Source: Legionellales bacterium
GTDB lineage: Bacteria; Pseudomonadota; Gammaproteobacteria; UBA1113
Assembly (NCBI GenBank): GCA_002709565.1
Contig: PAPY01000022.1
Coordinates: forward strand, 49,946 to 113,945
Direction of reading: 5' to 3'
DNA: 64,000 nucleotides
Translations under genes and position numbers: made by a program
Notes under the pieces: model-generated
The model's database searches: none
Seen by the model: only the letters and a program-made list of their open reading frames with translations
What the model was told of the DNA's origin: nothing
In this document: positions 59,543 to 64,000 of the stretch, piece after piece
Position numbering within the stretch: the first letter of the stretch is position 1
How the letters are laid out: the number at the start of each line of letters is the position of its first letter

Positions 59543-61282
59543 ATGAGATTGTTATGCGAATGTTTAATTTCAGGGCAGACCATTTCGGTTGAGTCATGGC
59601 AGGGTAGAGAAGGTATCGACTCTATACCCCAGTGGCAATGTAGTTTGGCGGGTGTACAAGCGCTTCAATTATTGGAACCAGTGAGTTTGAGGCTCACGGT
59701 TAATGGTAGCGTACGTCATGTCCACGGTATTATTACCGATGTGGTGATGACTGAGCAATGCACGCAATTGACGCTTGCTTCCCGCTTAGCGTTACTCAAA
59801 CATCAGTGTTCACCCCAAGCTTTCGTCAATAAACCTATCACTGATATTGCAACGATGCTGTTGCGCCAAGCCGGTTTTGGTAACGAACAAATTAGCATTG
59901 CTGAAATCACAGAAGACAGTCCGGTTGCACTGTGGTGTCAATTCCCCGATGAGTCTACTTATGATTGTTTGCAGCGGTTATTAGTAAAGTATGGTTATCA
60001 TTACTGTGTGTATCATGATGAGCATGCTGAACGAGTCGGGCTAGTGCCTCAGGCTGGGCCATTTCCTTGGTTGACAGCAGCCCATTATGCTTTGGTGAGC
60101 GACAATGCTATGGTAAATACCGATAGCGTAGCGCTGCAGTCAATTGCCGCAGATAAGCAAGGGACAGAAACGCTCGCTATCCAAAGCCAGCGCCCCGATG
60201 TTGCAGCCGGAAATTATTTAACCCTTAAGGCTCAAGCCCATTTGCATGTGTTAGAGAATGATTATTTGGTGATATCCCTCCGGCATGAGGGACGACATTG
60301 CCGTGATAATGGCAGTTATTATCGCAACAAAATGACCTTAATGCCGCGACAACAATTGTTAGCACTGCCCGATTCACCCGTGCCTACTATCAATATTGTC
60401 TCTGGTCGTGTTATCAGTGACAATCAGTCAGCCGAGCTAGATGCAGCCGGTCGTTATCGCGTTGCTGTGGATTTTTTGCCGGAGACCTCAGCTTTTAGCC
60501 ATTATCCCGTAGCACGCTTGCAACATTACAGTGCCGGTGGATTTTGTGAAACGGGTTGGCATTTACCATTGCAACATAACACGAACGTGTTGTTGGCGTT
60601 TGATCCTGTTGACACTGAACCTCGTATTATTGCCAGTCTCCCTGACAGTGAGCAGGCCCATGTAGTACAAGCAGCAAATGCCGAACAGTCCTGCTTGCAA
60701 ACCCGTAGCCAACAAGCGTTACTGTTTGATGATGGTAAATCGCCTTATATGCAATTGAAGACGGCCAATGAGAGTCAATTATGTTTAGCACGAGACTCCA
60801 CCGTTGTTGCCCATCAAGCAGCGCTGAATTGGCAAGCGCGGGGAACTGTGGTGATAAAGTCCGGCAATGATGTGCATATCCGCATTCAGCAGGCGCAGCA
60901 TCATTACAGTGGTGGAGGCCTTACCCTTAACACCGACCAGGTTGAAACGTATAGCCAATCGACACAACGTTATCACAGTCAAACCGCGATTAAGCTGCAA
61001 GCAGGGCAGAATTTATCGGTGCGCACCAAAACGGCCTTTACCCTAATGAGTAAAGCGACGACTCAACTCGCATTCGAAGGGGCCAAGCATGGTATTCAGG
61101 TTTCTAATGGCAGCGCGCTGGTGCAGGCAAGTCATGCCATTCAGGCACAAGGACCATTGTGTTTGCAAGCAGGAGAGGCTCGTGTTGAAATCACTTCAGC
61201 GGGTGATATTGCGATCAGTGGCAATACTATTCATTTTGCGGCAGATAATACGCAAATCAAAGGCGCGATCAGTTACGTGTAA
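59543..61282 (+). CDS. VgrG-like spike protein (type VI secretion), orphan
   Basis: 579-aa protein with the VgrG layout. An N-terminal gp27-like double barrel (about 1-260; LRLTVNGSVRHVHGIITDV and CQFPDESTYDCLQRLLVKYGYHY, seen as FPDESTYDCLQRLL) is followed by an OB-fold gp5-like part (about 285-370) and a repetitive beta-helix (about 420-575) of short strands with alternating polar residues. In a type VI system it forms the trimeric tip that pierces the target. No tss genes or obvious toxin are beside it in the window, so it is an orphan copy or belongs to another contractile apparatus. It ends one base before the convergent HPr gene. Confidence 0.82.
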   Translation: MRLLCECLISGQTISVESWQGREGIDSIPQWQCSLAGVQALQLLEPVSLRLTVNGSVRHVHGIITDVVMTEQCTQLTLASRLALLKHQCSPQAFVNKPITDIATMLLRQAGFGNEQISIAEITEDSPVALWCQFPDESTYDCLQRLLVKYGYHYCVYHDEHAERVGLVPQAGPFPWLTAAHYALVSDNAMVNTDSVALQSIAADKQGTETLAIQSQRPDVAAGNYLTLKAQAHLHVLENDYLVISLRHEGRHCRDNGSYYRNKMTLMPRQQLLALPDSPVPTINIVSGRVISDNQSAELDAAGRYRVAVDFLPETSAFSHYPVARLQHYSAGGFCETGWHLPLQHNTNVLLAFDPVDTEPRIIASLPDSEQAHVVQAANAEQSCLQTRSQQALLFDDGKSPYMQLKTANESQLCLARDSTVVAHQAALNWQARGTVVIKSGNDVHIRIQQAQHHYSGGGLTLNTDQVETYSQSTQRYHSQTAIKLQAGQNLSVRTKTAFTLMSKATTQLAFEGAKHGIQVSNGSALVQASHAIQAQGPLCLQAGEARVEITSAGDIAISGNTIHFAADNTQIKGAISYV

Positions 61283-61552
61283 CTACTCTGCTTCACCGAA
61301 GCGGTCATTGATTAAGTTCTCCAAATCCATTAGCGCTTGGCTTTCATCATCACCGGAGACGGTTAATTCTAATTCAGTGCCTTTACTGGCGGCGAGCATC
61401 ATCACACCCATGATACTTTTGCCATTCACGGTTTTGTTTTCACGGCTGACTTCGATGTTACTGCCAAAGCGACCGGCTAAGGAGACAAATTTGGCGGCTG
61501 CCCGCGCGTGCAGGCCGAGTTTGTTGATGATAAATATTTTTTTCTTGATCAT
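61283..61552 (-). CDS. HPr phosphocarrier protein
   Basis: 89-aa PTS phosphocarrier. The phospho-histidine motif GLHARAA is present near residue 15, and the regulatory serine lies in NGKSIMGVMML near residue 46, the target of HPr kinase. Last gene of the ptsN-hprK-rapZ-EIIA-HPr run and coupled to the EIIA gene (ATGA overlap). No sugar permease is encoded nearby, so the chain is probably regulatory. It could equally be named npr or ptsH. Confidence 0.93.
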   Translation of the reverse strand: MIKKKIFIINKLGLHARAAAKFVSLAGRFGSNIEVSRENKTVNGKSIMGVMMLAASKGTELELTVSGDDESQALMDLENLINDRFGEAE

Positions 61553-61968
61553 ACTGCTGCTACCTTCTGGGGGTGGTTATCGCATTCACAAGCCATGATG
61601 CCTTCCTTGCCGCCGCTAATGGCTTTGTCGGCTAATTCATCTAAGGATAAATTCGGATAATTCAATACTCGGATCATCATTGGTAAGTTGAGCCCCGAAA
61701 TAACCCGCACATTGGCAACATCCTGGAGGCCCTGGGCAATATTGCAGGGGGTTGAGCCAAATAGATCCGTTAATACCAATACGCCACAATTTGCAGTCAT
61801 GGTTTTGGCTAATTGTTGTAAGCGTGGGGTTAAGTCTTCCGGGTCGGTTTCGTAACTCACGGCTACTGACGTTGTAGGTAAAGGTAGTTCACCAAAGGTC
61901 ATGGTGGCTGCTTTCATCAGTGAGGTACCGATATCATCATGGGTAATTAATACTAAATTGACAGTCAT
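61549..61968 (-). CDS. PTS mannose-type EIIA component
   Basis: 139-aa EIIA of the mannose/fructose superfamily. The phosphorylated His is in VLITHDDIGTSL near residue 9. LTDLFGSTPCNIA and VISGLNLPMMIRVL are family signatures. Without an associated EIIB/C it is likely a regulatory phosphate sink receiving phosphate from HPr. Overlaps rapZ and the HPr gene by four bases each. Confidence 0.92.
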   Translation of the reverse strand: MTVNLVLITHDDIGTSLMKAATMTFGELPLPTTSVAVSYETDPEDLTPRLQQLAKTMTANCGVLVLTDLFGSTPCNIAQGLQDVANVRVISGLNLPMMIRVLNYPNLSLDELADKAISGGKEGIMACECDNHPQKVAAV

Positions 61969-62807
61969 TGTAATTCCCTATGTCGGAGTTGGACATGGAG
62001 TGATTCATTTTGAAAATACTCAAATAATTGTTTGGCAATGAATACTGAACGGTGTTGCCCACCAGTACAGCCAATGCCGATGGTCATATAGCTGCGGTTA
62101 CTGGTTTCAAAGCGAGGGATCCAGTCTTGTAAAAACCGCTTGAGATCTTTTAGCATTTGTTGGGCCTCTATTGATTCACCTAAGAACTTTTCGACGTCAG
62201 TGTCAAGACCTGTTTGCGGTCGCAATTCTGCATGCCAGTAAGGGTTCGGCAAACAACGGACGTCAAAAATATAGTCACAGTTTAATGGCAAACCAAATTT
62301 AAAGCCAAAAGATTCGAATAATAACGACAATTGTTTGCCATGTTTTTGCACCCGTTGGCTAATGGTTTCACGAAGTTGGTGCATCGTTGAGTTGGTGGTA
62401 TCAATACGCAAATCTGCCAAATGGGCAATAGGTTCGAGACGTTCTTTTTCGAGTTTGACGGCTTCTTTGAGCGAGATATCTTTAGAGGTTAGGGGATGCT
62501 TGCGTCGTGTTTCACTGAAGCGTTTAATAAGCGTGCCATCATCAGCATCAATATAAATTAATTCACAATGCAGACCTTTGCTTTTGAAGTGGTCGAGAAT
62601 TTGGTGAAACTGATCGATATCTTCCGGCAAATTACGGGCATCAATGCCGATAGCAACCCGTTCATATTGGTCACGCACATGCTCCACGAGTTTGGGAATC
62701 AAACCTGCGGGTAAGTTATCAATGCAATAATAACCCAGATCTTCCAAGACATGCAGCGAAATACTTTTACCGGAACCAGAGCGGCCGCTCACAATAATGA
62801 TTCTCAT
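61965..62807 (-). CDS. rapZ: RNase adapter protein RapZ
   Basis: 280-aa P-loop protein. Walker A GRSGSGKS at residues about 8-15, and the conserved C-terminal IGIGCTGGQHRSVFIA. In E. coli RapZ binds the GlmZ RNA and senses glucosamine-6-phosphate to set cell-wall precursor supply. ATGA overlaps on both sides place it inside the PTS regulatory operon. Confidence 0.95.
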   Translation of the reverse strand: MRIIIVSGRSGSGKSISLHVLEDLGYYCIDNLPAGLIPKLVEHVRDQYERVAIGIDARNLPEDIDQFHQILDHFKSKGLHCELIYIDADDGTLIKRFSETRRKHPLTSKDISLKEAVKLEKERLEPIAHLADLRIDTTNSTMHQLRETISQRVQKHGKQLSLLFESFGFKFGLPLNCDYIFDVRCLPNPYWHAELRPQTGLDTDVEKFLGESIEAQQMLKDLKRFLQDWIPRFETSNRSYMTIGIGCTGGQHRSVFIAKQLFEYFQNESLHVQLRHRELQ

Positions 62808-63355
62808 GGTTTTTGCTCCATCATTAAAGTCTGTTGACGTTTTGCGAATTCATCGCTGGCATTGTAGCCGGTGTGTTTTAGCACTTGGTTGCGCACGGCT
62901 CCTTCTACCAGGGTGGCCAGATTACGCCCTGGGGCAACGGGAATAGTCACTTCAGGGATGGCTACCCCAAGGATGGTTTGTTCACTGTACATACCGTGGA
63001 GGCGATCCATGGATCTGAGGGCTTCGTCATCCATCACAACAATATTGATGATTAACTGTAGGCGTTTGGCATCCTTAATGGCGGTATCGCCAAACATCAC
63101 CCGGATATTCAAGATCCCCAGACCTCGTACTTCGAGGAAGTCTTGCAACAGCGGCGGACAGCGGCCTACGATACCTTCATTGATGGGAGAGAATTCCACT
63201 GCATCGTCGGCAATCAGACGATGGCTGCGGTTGATTAAGTTTAGGGCTAACTCACTCTTACCAATGCCACTGGCGCCGGTCAGTAGCACACCATGGCCGA
63301 AAACATCCATGAAGACGCCGTGCTTAGTGACCGATACAGTGTTGTCGTTACTCAT
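62804..63355 (-). CDS. hprK: HPr kinase/phosphorylase, kinase domain only
   Basis: 183-aa protein with the HprK catalytic domain: P-loop GASGIGKSELAL near residue 27, LIADDAVEF, and the HprK signature EVRGLGILNIRVMFG. Classical HprK proteins of about 310 residues carry an extra N-terminal domain of ~130 residues; here the protein begins directly with the kinase part, like the short alphaproteobacterial form. It phosphorylates or dephosphorylates the HPr regulatory serine, which is present in the HPr of this operon. The start overlaps the ptsN end by eight bases. Confidence 0.9.
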   Translation of the reverse strand: MSNDNTVSVTKHGVFMDVFGHGVLLTGASGIGKSELALNLINRSHRLIADDAVEFSPINEGIVGRCPPLLQDFLEVRGLGILNIRVMFGDTAIKDAKRLQLIINIVVMDDEALRSMDRLHGMYSEQTILGVAIPEVTIPVAPGRNLATLVEGAVRNQVLKHTGYNASDEFAKRQQTLMMEQKP

Positions 63356-63803
63356 CGTAATGGGTAGCTACCTGATATAGGGTTTGGTTATCTTGTGCTT
63401 GGAGTAGTTTCTCACGAAATGCGTCTTGACTGAAGTGTTCTGCTAAGTGCGCCAGCAATTTTAAGTGATCATCACTGGATTCTTCAGGCACAAGCAGGGT
63501 AAGAACAATATTGACCGGTTGTTTGTCTATGGAGCCAAAGTCGATACCATTGCGCAGAGTTAACAAGACCCCCATAGTCTCTTGCAGGCCGGGAATACGG
63601 CAATGGGGAATGGCAACCCCTGAACCAATGGCGGTACTACCTAGGCGTTCACGGGCAAACAAAGGTTTCAAGATTTGGCTTAGCTCTAAACTCGGCACAA
63701 AATCACACACTAATTGGGCAGCGCATTCGATGGCCCGTTTTTTGCTGTCTATTTCTGCACCAGCTATGGTGCGATCTTCTGTGAGAATGGTTTTCAAGTT
63801 CAT
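63348..63803 (-). CDS. ptsN: PTS EIIA-Ntr regulatory protein
   Basis: 151-aa nitrogen-related EIIA. The phospho-His is in GVAIPHCRIPG near residue 67, followed by TLLVPEESSDDHLKLLAHL. In gammaproteobacteria it reports phosphate flow and controls potassium transport and other targets. First gene of the five-gene operon. The usual upstream neighbours hpf and rpoN are not within the 197 bases up to the window edge, which instead hold a MITE-like element. Confidence 0.94.
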   Translation of the reverse strand: MNLKTILTEDRTIAGAEIDSKKRAIECAAQLVCDFVPSLELSQILKPLFARERLGSTAIGSGVAIPHCRIPGLQETMGVLLTLRNGIDFGSIDKQPVNIVLTLLVPEESSDDHLKLLAHLAEHFSQDAFREKLLQAQDNQTLYQVATHYDE

Positions 63804-63896
63804 AATTGTTTGACAGTAACCCAGTTATAGGTAGTTGCAAGGCTGCTTAGGATAACGAGATCTGCTGGAGATGCAAGGGGGTTATGGGAGTTATGG

Positions 63897-64000
63897 CCGG
63901 CTTTTCGTACCAGAGCTATTTTTGATGCAGAAAGGGGTAAAAAATTAACGAAAAAGCGGAATGTATATGCAATACCTGAGCATTTTGAGTTAAGTTTTTA
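63897..64000. mobile_element. MITE-like palindromic element, third copy (cut by window edge)
   Basis: Begins CCGGCTTTTCGTACCAG and runs to the last base; its ~104 bases are the reverse complement of 22160-22263 with only a few differences. The other end lies beyond the window. It begins 94 bases upstream of the ptsN start, in the region where the operon promoter should be. Confidence 0.75.

Overview
The window reads as chromosome of a gammaproteobacterium, most likely a host-associated relative of Legionellales (Legionella/Coxiella-like). The evidence is gene content and order: the mrdA-rlmH-rsfS-nadD-holA-lptE-leuS block, lnt-corC-ybeY-ybeZ-miaB, mreBCD-yhdP-tldD, gatCAB, and a ptsN-hprK-rapZ-EIIA-HPr cluster. 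Around these lie large eukaryote-like or multidomain proteins of the kind common in intracellular bacteria. No tRNA, rRNA or CRISPR array was seen. The genus assignment is inference.

Layout. 1-438: start of mrdA (minus). 439-6690: accessory island between mrdA and rlmH, with a Sel1-repeat protein, a 1037-aa coiled-coil protein, a small coiled-coil protein and a broken AAA ATPase. 6735-13209: rlmH, rsfS, nadD, holA, lptE and leuS (minus), interrupted by a plus-strand sulfotransferase. 13294-18978: dabA-dabB inorganic-carbon uptake operon with a divergent LysR regulator. 18975-26540: ybeL, lnt, rdgC, a secreted protein, corC, ybeY, ybeZ, miaB. 26743-34392: a 2103-aa transglutaminase/AAA protein and an AAA ATPase. 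34467-36157: MFS transporter and a small secreted protein. 36203-47461: gatCAB (minus), then mreBCD-yhdP-tldD (plus). 47517-54119: an accessory cluster with a hybrid histidine kinase, a cyclodipeptide synthase, a divergent MATE exporter, and an AAA/nuclease-like ATPase behind a 3 x 54-bp palindromic array. 54206-61282: amino-acid permease, unknown 372-aa protein, type IV pilin, pmbA, a small eukaryote-like protein and an orphan VgrG. 61283-63803: PTS regulatory operon.

The most interesting locus is 47517-52443. The 236-aa protein at 49677-50387 carries the cyclodipeptide synthase signature (Ser-x-Gly-Gln, Tyr-x3-Glu, Tyr-Pro). It sits directly upstream of a PAS/HisKA/REC/HPt kinase on the same strand and is divergent from a MATE-family exporter. 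This could be a make-export-sense unit for a cyclic dipeptide, but the functional link is inference.

Other notable signals are: a dispersed palindromic MITE-like element in three copies, each just upstream of a gene; two AAA ATPase genes whose predicted promoters both hold one arm of an ACGTAAC-type palindrome in the 17-bp spacer; a fused transglutaminase plus MoxR-like AAA giant protein; a kinase-domain-only HprK; and several effector candidates.
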